From contig CM040453.1 of NCBI GenBank assembly GCA_022749755.1, forward strand, positions 14,579,368-14,643,367: a DNA stretch of 64,000 nucleotides. Direction: 5' to 3'. Source of the stretch: Azadirachta indica (taxonomy: Eukaryota > Streptophyta > Magnoliopsida > Sapindales > Meliaceae). Of this stretch, positions 36,235-46,072 are shown piece after piece. The notes under the pieces are model-generated. The model had not been told where the DNA came from and made no database searches. It saw only the letters and a program-made list of their open reading frames with translations. Position 1 is the first letter of the stretch, and each line of letters opens with the position of its first letter. Made by a program: the position numbers and the translations under genes.

Positions 36235-36498
36235 TTTTATTTTAATTAAAATACCATATTATTAAAAGGACAAGAGAAGATGCGAGAGCAGCCCGGAGGC
36301 TAACAAAACACACAAAATAAAAAGCCAAATAAAAAATCAATTGGTTTGGCAACTAGCTGCAGATTTCAACAGCAAACTGCAGAATTGAGCTTCAAGCTGC
36401 AGCTTGTCGTTAGCAGCAGTCAGCAGTAGAGACCAGCGGCAGAATAGACAGCGAACAATAGCCACAAAACAGCACAACAGCAGCAAAAAATCAAGAAA
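36235..36498 (-). mobile_element. 5'-truncated LINE 3' end
   Basis: 264-bp insertion in copy 2 flanked by TCTTGAATT (36226-36234 and 36499-36507). The interior on the minus strand is rich in CTGCTG/GCAGC runs, then a GCCTCCGGGC block and TTTTAATAATATGG, and finishes in an A-rich tail. This resembles plant LINE 3' untranslated regions. Copy 1 lacks it. Confidence 0.7.
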
Positions 36499-37017
36499 TC
36501 TTGAATTAATTATATCATGTACTTTGAATATAAAATTAACACCATTTCTCGAATGAAAACTATCATGGCTGGATTAATTTCTATCTTGTTATCGATATTC
36601 ATTAATAATATAAAAGACAAGGAACATATTGGAAACAATATTAATGCTTTGAAGAGAATAACCTAAAGGTTTTTCATTAACAATGATTTTATCATAATAT
36701 GTACAAAACTACTCTTGAACACAGTGTATATAGAACATAATTATTACAGTTAACATAGTACAGTTCATAGAATTACAACTGCATCAATATATTTACAATT
36801 ATAATATAATTAAACAATTTCACGGTAGTCTTCATTATAAATATACGCTTAAAAACTTTCACGATCCCTCGTCTAAATTCATAAGCCGTCGACCAATCCA
36901 GTGCAAAAAATGGAATAATATAATAGAATCTATTTTAGATCTCTTATCTTGATTCCACAATAGAGCATTCACAACATGTTTATATATATACAGTAAAATC
37001 AAAAACCTAGCAAGCAT

Positions 37018-37024
<7 letters not shown>

Positions 37025-37056
<32 letters not shown>
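37025..37056. repeat. (AT)n microsatellite
   Basis: Sixteen uninterrupted AT units directly left of the LINE RNase H fragment. Confidence 0.95.
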
Positions 37057-37057
<1 letters not shown>

Positions 37058-37074
37058 CACCAACAACCCATCTA

Positions 37075-37566
37075 GCAATGCAGCAATTATGTCTCCTTGG
37101 GTCTCTCTAGGGCAATGGTTTATTGTAAAATAGTCCTTCGGCCTCTTAGCAATATAACGTCCTGGTCATGGCTCTCATTATTCTGACATTAGATTTCTTC
37201 ATAGGCTTGGTTTGGATCATCTGTTTGGTAAAGCCCAGAAAGTCCTCGCTGTCTATATTGGAAACCTCCCCGATTGGATTGGATCAAAGTTAATTCAGAT
37301 GGCCTTTCTAAGGATAATCCCGGTACTGGTAAATGGGACGGTGACTTTATGAATCATTTGGATCATTTCTGTGGAGGTTTTGGGCTTCTTTTGGGCCAAT
37401 GCTCCTCACTTTTTGCAGAGTTTATGGTTTGTTATTATAGCTATCGAGTAGGCTTCGAAACGGGGTTGGTATTCAATTTGGGTTGAATGTGATTCTCTTG
37501 CAGTAGTGCAAAGCTCCCAAATTTTCTTCCGTCTTGGCAACTGACACGTTAGAATAATTGCAGGCA
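37075..37566 (+). pseudogene. LINE RNase H domain, left part
   Basis: A + strand frame (37274-37486) reads WIKVNSDGLSKDNPGTGKW, then FAEFM, the start and middle of the RNase H domain at the end of plant LINE ORF2. It then reads ECDSLAVVQ in the next frame. Stops and shifts show it is dead. The domain is cut by Copia C at 37572 and resumes at 42338. Confidence 0.82.
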
Positions 37567-37571
37567 CTATC

Positions 37572-38084
37572 TGGTGGAAAAAATTAAACACTGCAAAATA
37601 ATAAAACAAAATTAACAAAAAACCCTCTAATATTTTTTAACTTAAAAAATTCTTTAAAAAAAATCATAAGGTGATAATAAATTATCCACACACAAAAATT
37701 TTTATTATTTAAAAAATATGGGTATAATAAAATCTCTCAAATTTTACAATAAAATTTGAAAAACACACTCAAAATAATATATAATTATTTTTATATATAA
37801 TTTTCTCCTCTCCGTCACTCCACTATCTCTCTTCTTCTCACTATTATTGCTTAGTTTTTGAGGCATCAAAGACTTTTAGTTTATAGGAGTTGGAGAATGT
37901 TCTTTAGTCAAAAAAATGCTGTATCGAATTAACATAACAAGGAATAATATTTCTTCCTCCATGTGCTATCGAAATTCTAAATTTTGACAAAAAATCAACT
38001 CAACCCTCTTGCACCAAAAATGTTATTGAAAAATTGCATCCAATTTGCTTGCGCCTCCTCATTGGTTTGAAAACAACCCCCTCA
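37572..38084 (-). repeat. 3' LTR of Copia element C
   Basis: 513-bp direct repeat of 41812-42332; shared blocks include CACCAAAAATGTT and CCAATTTGCTTGCGCCTCC. Starts TG and ends CA on the + strand. Confidence 0.88.
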
Positions 38085-38345
38085 ATTCTCCCATTTTCAA
38101 CCCATAAAAGAAGAATTGGATTATAGTTTTCATCGTAGAGAATTCATCCCAACAAGCTTGGAACACAATTTAAGTTTATGTTGAGAAATTACCTTTGTTA
38201 ACATATTTGTAGCATTCTTGTTGGTGTGAATTTTCTATACTTGGAATAGCTTCTTTTCAAGAGCTTCACGAATTTAATGATATCTGACGTTGATATGCTT
38301 TGTTCGATAATGGTAGATGGAGTTCTTGCTCAGATCAATTGCACT

Positions 38346-38624
38346 CTAACTGACACAATAAACCACGTACCCATTTTGCTTCAATCCCAAGTCTTGAAGG
38401 AACATCTTTAACAACAACATCTCTTTTCCAACTTCCATAACAGCAATATACTCAACTTCTATGGATAAAGCAACATATTTTTGCAATTTGAATTGCCACG
38501 ATATAGCTCCCTCCATAAAAGTAAATATATACTCAGATGTAGATTTTTGGCCATCATGATCACCTGCCATGTCTGCATCTATATAACCTCTTAAGATTGG
38601 TTTTCCATTTCCAAGCATAAGCAT
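38346..38624 (-). pseudogene. Copia C RNase H remnant
   Basis: 92-codon minus-strand piece with the Copia RNase H start GYIDADMAGDHDGQKSTSEY and the later KYVALSIEVEYIAV block. The frame is cut at both ends. Confidence 0.85.
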
Positions 38625-38755
38625 TTTTTGTGTGTACCCTTCAAATATTTAAAAATCCACTTGACAGCTTCCCAATGTTCCCTTCTTGGATTTGCTAAGA
38701 ATTTACTCACAACTCCAATTGCATGAGCAATAACTGGCCTCATGCAAACCATTGC

Positions 38756-39481
38756 CTATATTAAACTTCTAACAACTGAAGAGTAAGGAGCGACCGACAT
38801 CTTTTGTTCTTCCTTGAGAGATGGATTTGACTTCTTGGAGAGTTTGAAATGTGCTCCAAAGGGTAAAGATACTGGCTTAGCATTATTCATGTTGAATCGT
38901 TCAAGTATTCGTTGAACATATTTTTCTTGTGACAACCATAATCTCTTGGATCTTCTATCATGGATAATCTCCATTCCCAAAATCTATTTGACTGGTCCTA
39001 AGTTATTCATATCAAAAGCTTTTGATAATTCTTACTTTAGTTGGTAGAATATTTATGCATTATGACCAATTATCAACATATCATTAACATATAACAACAA
39101 AATAATGAATTTCCTACTAGGAAACTATTTAATGTAGACACATGAATCTGCTATAGTTCTTTTATACTCGTGATGCATGATGAAGGAGTCAAACTTCTTG
39201 TACCACTATCACGATGCCTACTTCAAGCCATACAAACTTTTCTTCAACTTGTATACTAGATGCTCTTTTCCTTTAACTTCAAAACCTTCAGATTGATGCA
39301 TGTAGATTTCTTCTTCCAAGCCATCAAGAAGAAATATAGTCTTTACATCCATCTGGTCAATCTCAAGATCTAGATTAGCGGCTAGTCCCAAAATTACTCT
39401 GGTTGAGGACATTTTCACCACTGAAGAAAATATTTTATCAAAGTCAATTCCTTTCTTTTGTCCAAAACCCTTAACAACCAA
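38756..39481 (-). pseudogene. Copia C reverse transcriptase remnant
   Basis: Two minus-strand pieces. Bases 39218-39481 hold VVKGFGQKKGIDFDKIFSS and QMDVKTIFLLDGLEEEIYM; bases 38756-38980 hold GMEIIHDRRSKRLWLSQEKY and the SVAPYSSVVRSL thumb block. The segment between them (38981-39217), which should carry the YVDD active site, is interrupted by stops. Confidence 0.85.
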
Positions 39482-41811
39482 TCAAGCCTTATACTTTACT
39501 AGATTACCATACCCATCACCATTCAATCTGAATACCCATTTATTGCTTAAGGTCTTTCTACCTTTTGAAAGCTCCACTAACTCATATGTGTTACTTTTTT
39601 AGAGGGATCTCATTTTATTCTTCATGGATTCTATCGACTTTTCTTTGTCTTTATAAGTTAGCACCTCTTGAAAACTTTCTGGCTCCCCTTTCTCAGTGAG
39701 AAGAACATAATTTGTTGGTGGGTATCTTACAGATAGCTTTCTCTTTCCAGTTAACCTTCTGATGGGTTGTTCATCATCTTTCAATTCTAAGCTCTCCTTT
39801 TGATTGTTATCCTCTTATGTTGGAACATCATCTTCATTATCATTATCATCATCATCAAGTGAAATTTAGATTTCATCATTTACTTTTAATTCTTGGTCTG
39901 TCACTTATTGTTGAGGAAGACTTAGTTCAATTACAAATTTTTCAGGTTGTTACTCCCTTTTGAAATCTTCAATAGTTTGATCTTCATAGAAGACAACATC
40001 TTTATTTCTCACGATTCTTTTTTTTTTCTAGATCCCAAAATATGTATTCAAACTCTTTGTCTTCATATCCAATAAAGATGCATGAAATAACCTTGTCGTC
40101 ATGCTTCAATCGTTGTTCTTTTAGCACATACATAAAAACCTTGCAACCAAATACTTTTATATTAGAATAAGAAATATCTTTGCCAGTTCATACTCTCTTT
40201 AGAATTTCTAAGCCAAAAGGAACTAATGGAGATCTATTGATCAGGTAACATGCAGTCTGGACAGCTACTGCCCAAAAAGGCTTTGATAGCTTAGCTACTT
40301 TCAACATACTTCTAACTCCTTCCATAATGTGTGATTCATCCATTTAGCTACATCATTGTGTCAAGAAGTGGTAGGAATAGTTTTCTCATGTCAAATCTCA
40401 TGTTTAGAGCAATAATATTTGAACTCTTGAAAAATGTATTCCCCTTAATTATCTAATCGAAGGCACCTCAAGGATTTCTTAATTTCTCTTTCTACTATGA
40501 CATGAAACTTTTAAAAAACATGAAATATCTAATCTTTTATTTTTAACAAATACACTCAGATCTTTCTAAAAGCATCATCTATAAATGTTACAAAATATTT
40601 AGCTGCTCCCAAGGATTCAACTTCTAAAGAATCACATACATCGAAATATACTTACTCTAATATATTATCTTTTCTAACAAAGAGACTATCAAATGAAACT
40701 CTATGTTGTTTGCCAAATAAACAATAATCACAAGAGTTAAATTAGTACCTTTCACCAAAGATATAGAATTCTTCTTGGCAAGAATCTGTTGTCCCTTCTT
40801 ACTTATATAGCCAAGTTGTTTATGCCATAAATTTGGTGAAGGATTAATTGCTACATTCACTTTGTTGGCGTAAGCTTTTCCATGGGTTTTGTATAAGGTA
40901 CAACAAAGCTTCCCTTTTGCAACAATTAACGACTCTTTTTGGAGTTCTCATCTGCTATTGCCAAAATAATTTTGATAGTCTATTCATCCAAAGCATTTAC
41001 CGAGATAAAATTAAGACGTAATTTTGAAATATGCCTCACATCTTTTATTGTCAATTGACAACTACATTAATTTCAATGCAAACATCTGCAATTCTAATAA
41101 TTTTGCAATAAGATGAATTTCCCATCTTTACCAAACAAAAGTCTCCAGCTCTATAAGCGGTAAATATTCCTGCATTTGAAGTGACGTGGAAAGAAGTCCC
41201 TAAATCAACATCAACCACCTATTCAACCATAGTATTGCTAACACATTCAAGCGAATTGTACTAACTGTAATCTCGTGCATATCCTCCCACTGTTCATCAG
41301 TGATTTTATCAAAGTTTTTTTCCTTGCCCAATAAAGGTTTGTGGACTTTTTTGCTGAATAAGAAGATCTTTCATTCTCTTTTGCCAAAGAGAAAAATTGT
41401 TGTTGCCGTTGAACTTCTCGATCTCAATTTTCTGACCAGCCATCTTCGATTCTATAGTATTTTCTATAGCACCATATTAATTACAGTATTGGATCTACTA
41501 TAGTACTACACTCCCTTTGAAATAGTAGCTATCCTATACAGAGCTGTCTTACAAAACATTGATGTCATTCACAGTAATAACTACCCATAGGTACAGTTAC
41601 TTTTCATAATAACAGTAACTACCCTGTACAAGAATGTCTTACAAAACAATTATGCCTTACACAACAGTAACTACCCTTAATATTTACAGCTACAATGAAT
41701 CATTGATAATGCTACAGTGAACTTGCTGCAGTTTAAAAACAGTAAAAACTACAATACCTATTAAATAACAACACAAATCATTTTTTTTTCTCTAATAATG
41801 CTCTTATACTA

Positions 41812-42332
41812 GTTATTGAGAAAAATTAAATACAGCAGAAATAATAAAACAAAGTTAACAGAAGATACCAATATTTTTTAATGTACAAAACCTTTAAGGA
41901 AAAAATCACGAGATGACAATAAACTACTCGTACACAAAAATCTCCACTATTTCAAAAATATTGGTACAATAAAATATCTCCAAGTTTTATAACAAAATTT
42001 GAGAAATACATTTAAAATAATACAAAATTATTTTGATATACAATTCTTTCTTTTCCCTCACTCTCACTATCTCTCTTCTTCTTCTGACTACTATTATTTG
42101 GTTTTTAAGGTATTAAGGACCTTTAATTTATAAGAGTGAAAAAGGTTCTTTGGTCAAGAAAATACTATACCGAATTAATAAAGAAAGAAAGAATTTTCCT
42201 TCCTTCATGTACCACCGAAATTCTAAATTTTGACAAAAAATCAAGTCAGTTCTTATACACCAAAAATGTTGTTGAAAAACTGCCATCCAATTTGCTTGCG
42301 CCTCCCTCGTGAGTTTGAAAACAACCCCATCA
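41812..42332 (-). repeat. 5' LTR of Copia element C
   Basis: 521-bp partner of the left LTR. Its inner TG has decayed (reads GTTATTGAG), but the outer CA and the adjoining CTATC duplication are intact. Confidence 0.87.
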
Positions 42333-42337
42333 CTATC

Positions 42338-42600
42338 TTAGCTTAATGAATTTTCAAGTTACTCACATCTTTAGGGAAGGGAACTCAATAGCAGATAAAT
42401 TGGCAAATCAAGGGCTTTTATGCACTTCATTCACTCGGTGGACTACACCTCCACATTTTATTCAACACGAGCTACTCACCAACTTATGTAGGGTTCCGAA
42501 TTTCTGTTTTTTTTAAATTAGCTTTATGGCTTCTCTTTGTAATCTTTCTTTTCATTAATAATATTACCCTTTGCTAGGGAATTTTCAATATATATATATA
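42338..42600 (+). pseudogene. LINE RNase H domain, right part and 3' end
   Basis: Continuation of the fragment at 37075-37566: the frame reads HIFREGNSIADKLANQGL, the C-terminal RNase H motif (normally EGN..AD.LAN.G). A stop, a short 3' untranslated region with TTTGTAATCTTTC and an AT-rich tail follow, ending in a (TA)n run at 42589-42605. The + strand orientation matches the left part. Confidence 0.85.
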
Positions 42601-43261
42601 TATATGCCGAAATAATAGGTTTGACGACATGGTTATGAAACTCCCATTGCATAATTACGTGCGTGTATATATATATATATATAATTTAACTATTTTTAAT
42701 GTAGTACAACATTACATTATCAAATTTTTTTTGTTACATTTCTTCAGTTTTCAATTAATCATTAACTTAATAATAACCACAAAAAATTCAAAATAAAATT
42801 TGGTAAACTATACAATGTCATATTAATTGCTGTATATGCAACTAAGGACAAGATCGGTAAAACAGACAAAGTAATTCATAGACCTATTTTCAGCTAGCTA
42901 GGTTTGATTGGCTGGAAAAACATAATTCTTTTCTAGAAGTTTAAAAATTTCGTAAAATCATAAAAGAGAGTCAAAGTAAAACTATTAACTTTGTAAAACT
43001 TTATTAATATCAAATACAGTGAGTTTAATTACTTATTTCCAAAAGGAAATTACTAATGTAATTGTAAAAATCTAACAAAATTAACCACACAATTATATTA
43101 AAAAAATATTAGGACAGAAATCCTAATCGTACTTTTTTATTAATTATTATAATCTTCCATTGTGCCATTGCGATGTAAGGGTCAAACAGAACCCATGAAA
43201 GGCGGCCTGCACTTGTCTTCCACTAGAATTTTTCATCAAATATAGCTCACTTGATCTTCCC
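42601..43261. other. AT-rich upstream region of BAHD3
   Basis: No coding sequence. It contains a second TA microsatellite at 42667-42683. A TATA box for the gene at 43262 could not be chosen with confidence. Confidence 0.4.
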
Positions 43262-44581
43262 ATGGAGATCAAAATCATTTCTTCAGAAATAATTAAACCA
43301 TCTTCTCCAACCCCACTCCATTTAAGAACCCATAAACTTTCTATTCTTGATCAGCTTCCTCCTGATTGTTTCATCCCCATCATTTTCCTCTACACCGGAG
43401 CATGCAACGACACAGTAAAAATTTCTGATCATCTCAAACAATCCCTCTCGAAAACATTATCCCGTTATTACCCGCTTGCAGGACGTGTAAAGGATGAATT
43501 TTCTGTTGATTGTGACGACTATGGCGCCGCCTTTGTTGAAGCTCGAGTCGCCGGTGAGATGTCTGAATTCCTTAAAACACCAGATTTTCTGGAGAAGTTA
43601 GTGCCGTTCAAAATGAATGACAAGCCAAGTTTTCCTGTGAGCTTAATATTCCAAATCACTTACTTTGGTCGCGGTGGGATAGCAATATGTGTAGGCTTTC
43701 ATCATATTGTTGCTGATATGACAACGGCAGCAAACTTCATTAAATACTGGGCAGCAATAGCTTGTGGTTCCAATGTTTCCAAGGATATGGCGCATCCGGT
43801 TTCTGATTTCACTTCCATTTTTCATCCGCAAAATTTATCAGTTTTCTCGAGGAGTAGTTTCTATGAGGGTTATTTTCTCTCAACGGAAATTACGATAAAG
43901 AGATTTAAATTCGATGGTGCTAAGATAGCTTCTTTAAGAGAAAAAATTGGCAATGAAGCAAATTCAGGCTATTATCCAACACGTTTCGAAGCTGTTTCCG
44001 CATTGATTTTGGGTGGCGTAATGACTGCTGCAAGAGAAGAAGATGAATTTAATTACACCCATTTGGTAGCAAGTACTGTTGTGAATCTGCGAAAAAGAAT
44101 GAGTCCACCATTGCCAGAGCAAAGTATTGGGAACGTCATTCAATCAACAACAGCATATTGGCCAATGGAGAAGAATATCAAGTATAATAAGTTAGCGGAA
44201 AAGCTTCACGAGGCTACAAGTATGATTACAGACGACTATGTGAGGAAAGTTCATGCAAATGGTGCGTTCTTAAATCACATGAAAAAAGCAGCAGAAGAAT
44301 CTTCAGTGAATAATAACAGTGTTAAGAACTTTACTATTAATTCTTGGTTGAGATTTTCATTTTATGGAATTGATTTTGGCTGGGGAAAGCCCATCTGGGT
44401 AAGCAGTGTTATGAAGTGTAAAGATGTTGCCATACTCTTAGACAGCCGTGATGATAAGGGAATTGAAGCATTGGTGGGATTGTCGGAGAAGGAGATGGTC
44501 AAATTTGAACAGGATCCTGGAATTCTTGCTTATTCTTCTTCCAATCCAAGTAATAGTTATCCACAACAGGAAAAGTCATAG
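43262..44581 (+). CDS. BAHD-family acyltransferase 3 (vinorine synthase-like)
   Basis: Single-exon gene, 439 aa. HXXXD is HIVAD at residues 148-152 (preceded by another histidine) and DFGWG is at 371-375, both intact, so acyl-CoA-dependent transfer to a small-molecule acceptor is expected. The start MEIKIISSEI aligns with the other two copies. It is close to BAHD2 in the YYPLAGRVKDE and SVDCDDYGAAF blocks. Two differences stand out: a gap of a few residues in the loop after the VAGEMSEFLK block, and an extended polar C-terminus (NPSNSYPQQEKS) in place of the short tails of copies 1 and 2. It lies 0.6 kb from the MYB gene, which is on the opposite strand and converges towards it. Confidence 0.95.
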   Translation: MEIKIISSEIIKPSSPTPLHLRTHKLSILDQLPPDCFIPIIFLYTGACNDTVKISDHLKQSLSKTLSRYYPLAGRVKDEFSVDCDDYGAAFVEARVAGEMSEFLKTPDFLEKLVPFKMNDKPSFPVSLIFQITYFGRGGIAICVGFHHIVADMTTAANFIKYWAAIACGSNVSKDMAHPVSDFTSIFHPQNLSVFSRSSFYEGYFLSTEITIKRFKFDGAKIASLREKIGNEANSGYYPTRFEAVSALILGGVMTAAREEDEFNYTHLVASTVVNLRKRMSPPLPEQSIGNVIQSTTAYWPMEKNIKYNKLAEKLHEATSMITDDYVRKVHANGAFLNHMKKAAEESSVNNNSVKNFTINSWLRFSFYGIDFGWGKPIWVSSVMKCKDVAILLDSRDDKGIEALVGLSEKEMVKFEQDPGILAYSSSNPSNSYPQQEKS

Positions 44582-45217
44582 TTCTTTTTAGAAAAAAAAA
44601 TGTAAGAAAAGTCATTGTTTTGTTTGCGGTATTTGAATTTTTTTTTTCAAATATGAAGATATTTTATCCAGTTAATAAAATATTATATTAAAAATCTAAG
44701 ATGATTTGGAAATTGTTTTTGTGAACTGGCATCATTTTCTCTACTATCTTTGCTAGTTACTTGTAATGGTATAAACTGCCGCTCTGGGCCATTATAAGAT
44801 AAGGGTAGTGATTTGGTGGCTGCTTTATCTGGTGGGTGAATTTAATTACAAACCCCATAATTATTATTGTCGACTATAAAATAATTAATTACTCTTCATA
44901 ATTTGAATAATAGTGCAATACAAATATTTTAATAATAAAATTCTGACAGAAATTCCTTCTAAAGATATCTCATAAATTATGCATAGATATACGAGAAGAG
45001 TCATATAAATGATTATCTAGACTCCCAACAAACATCTAAATTAAAATAAACTAAAATTTGAATCGTTATTTCATTATTTGGGTAAACGAATGAAGTTTCA
45101 GTTTCGGTAAGTCTCTTCTTACATATGCTCTTAAAAACTAATGAACTTTATTGAATTCAGCACCATGTAAAAAGGAAAAAGAACACAGATTCATAACCAT
45201 CCCAGGGACTAGCCTAT
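44582..45217. other. convergent spacer between BAHD3 and MYB
   Basis: AT-rich, with no open frame. It should contain the 3' ends of both convergent transcripts. Confidence 0.5.
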
Positions 45218-46072
45218 CTATATGATCTCCATGTCAAAGATCAAATCATCAAATACAAAGTCCCATATGCTGCTGTCTTTATCAGTGACTCTAACTTGTT
45301 CGAGATGAAAGTCTATAGGCCAATCACTCATCATAGTACCCAGTTCTGATACATGTCCTGGAATATTTTCTTTGCTTTCCTCTCTTTGAAGCATCCGAAT
45401 TTCCTGTTCATCAACTTCCACACCCTGCAATATTAGTGGAGTTGATAAGCTACTTTCTTCATGTGACTGTAAATTTGCTGCCCTGTATCGCCCTTGGGGC
45501 TTTAAAACTTCTACTTTATGCTCTTGATCAGCATTGTTGATGAGCTTTTTACTCAAGTGGCAGTTCCAAAAATTCTTGATGTCATTACCTGTTCTTCCTG
45601 GTAATCTACCAGCAATTAATGACCACCTGAAAATCGAAGTACAAACTTATATATTAATTACAAAACATCTTTCTCTTCAACTCTCTTGGCATGCAATTTT
45701 CTCTTGTAAAGAAGTGTAGTATTCAGGAGACTTGCCTGTTCCCCAAGAGCTGGTGAAGCCTGATAATGAGATCGACTTCTTCTTCTGCAAAACTCCCTCT
45801 CCTGATATTTGGACGAAGGTAGTTCACCCATCTCAGCCTACAGCTCTTAGGACACCTATTTAGACCTTAATACATTAAAACATTGCCTTCGTAAGTTGAT
45901 TAATCAAACTATAAAGTCAGTGATCGACGCAGAGAAAGAGAGAGATCATGAACATATAATTGATTCAGTTACCAGCCAGAAGGGGAATACGTTGCCACTT
46001 CCCTACTCCATGGCGCTGAATACATTTCTTAAGCAGGTGATCTTCTTCTTTAGTCCAAGCAACTCCTCCCAT
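45218..46072 (-). CDS. R2R3-MYB transcription factor, anthocyanin-regulator type
   Basis: Three exons: 45973-46072, 45736-45865 and 45218-45626, giving 212 aa. Exon phases join exactly. The first exon encodes [11 protein letters not shown]..., the R2 repeat; the second has the DNA-contact block [17 protein letters not shown]; the third completes R3 with [20 protein letters not shown]3 contains a full bHLH-interaction signature, DLxxRxxxLx6LxxxR, in [10 protein letters not shown]...LIAGR. The subgroup-6 ANDV box reads GNDI here, and a KPQGRYR stretch sits where KPRPR is found in anthocyanin MYBs. The acidic, tryptophan-containing C-terminus ([15 protein letters not shown]) looks like an activation domain. 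Intron 2 has a GC donor (GCAAGT). It is expected to act in the nucleus with a bHLH partner; its targets are unknown. Confidence 0.93.

Larger units (their letters stand above)
31007..36775. repeat. segmental tandem duplication, copy 2
   Basis: Partner of 22525-29695. It holds the dead polygalacturonase copy and insertions at 31248-31490 (uncertain type), 32334-32384 (LINE tail), 32458-33080 (hAT MITE), 33154-34455 (LTR element with nested chromovirus) and 36235-36498 (LINE 3' end), none of which is in copy 1. Copy 1 therefore shows what each site looked like before insertion. Confidence 0.85.
37572..42332 (-). mobile_element. Copia LTR retrotransposon C inserted in a LINE
   Basis: 4761-bp element with LTRs of about 515 bp (37572-38084 and 41812-42332) and a perfect 5-bp target duplication CTATC (37567-37571 and 42333-42337). 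Coding remnants are on the minus strand in normal Copia order: gag start MAGQKIEIEKFNG near 41450, protease/pre-integrase (40650-41250), integrase scraps, reverse transcriptase (38756-39481) and RNase H (38346-38624). Most of gag is missing and every domain carries stops. A degenerate primer-binding site (TAGTATAAGAGC) lies next to the right LTR. The LTRs have diverged at many positions, so the insertion is not recent. Confidence 0.93.

Noticed and set aside
36361..36490. CAG/CTG-rich stretch as a coding polyglutamine region
   Set aside because: It has stops in all frames and lies inside the 264-bp LINE insertion flanked by TCTTGAATT.
37025..37056. AT repeat as a possible origin or matrix-attachment site
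   Set aside because: A simple dinucleotide microsatellite is the plainer reading; nothing else around it supports a special role.
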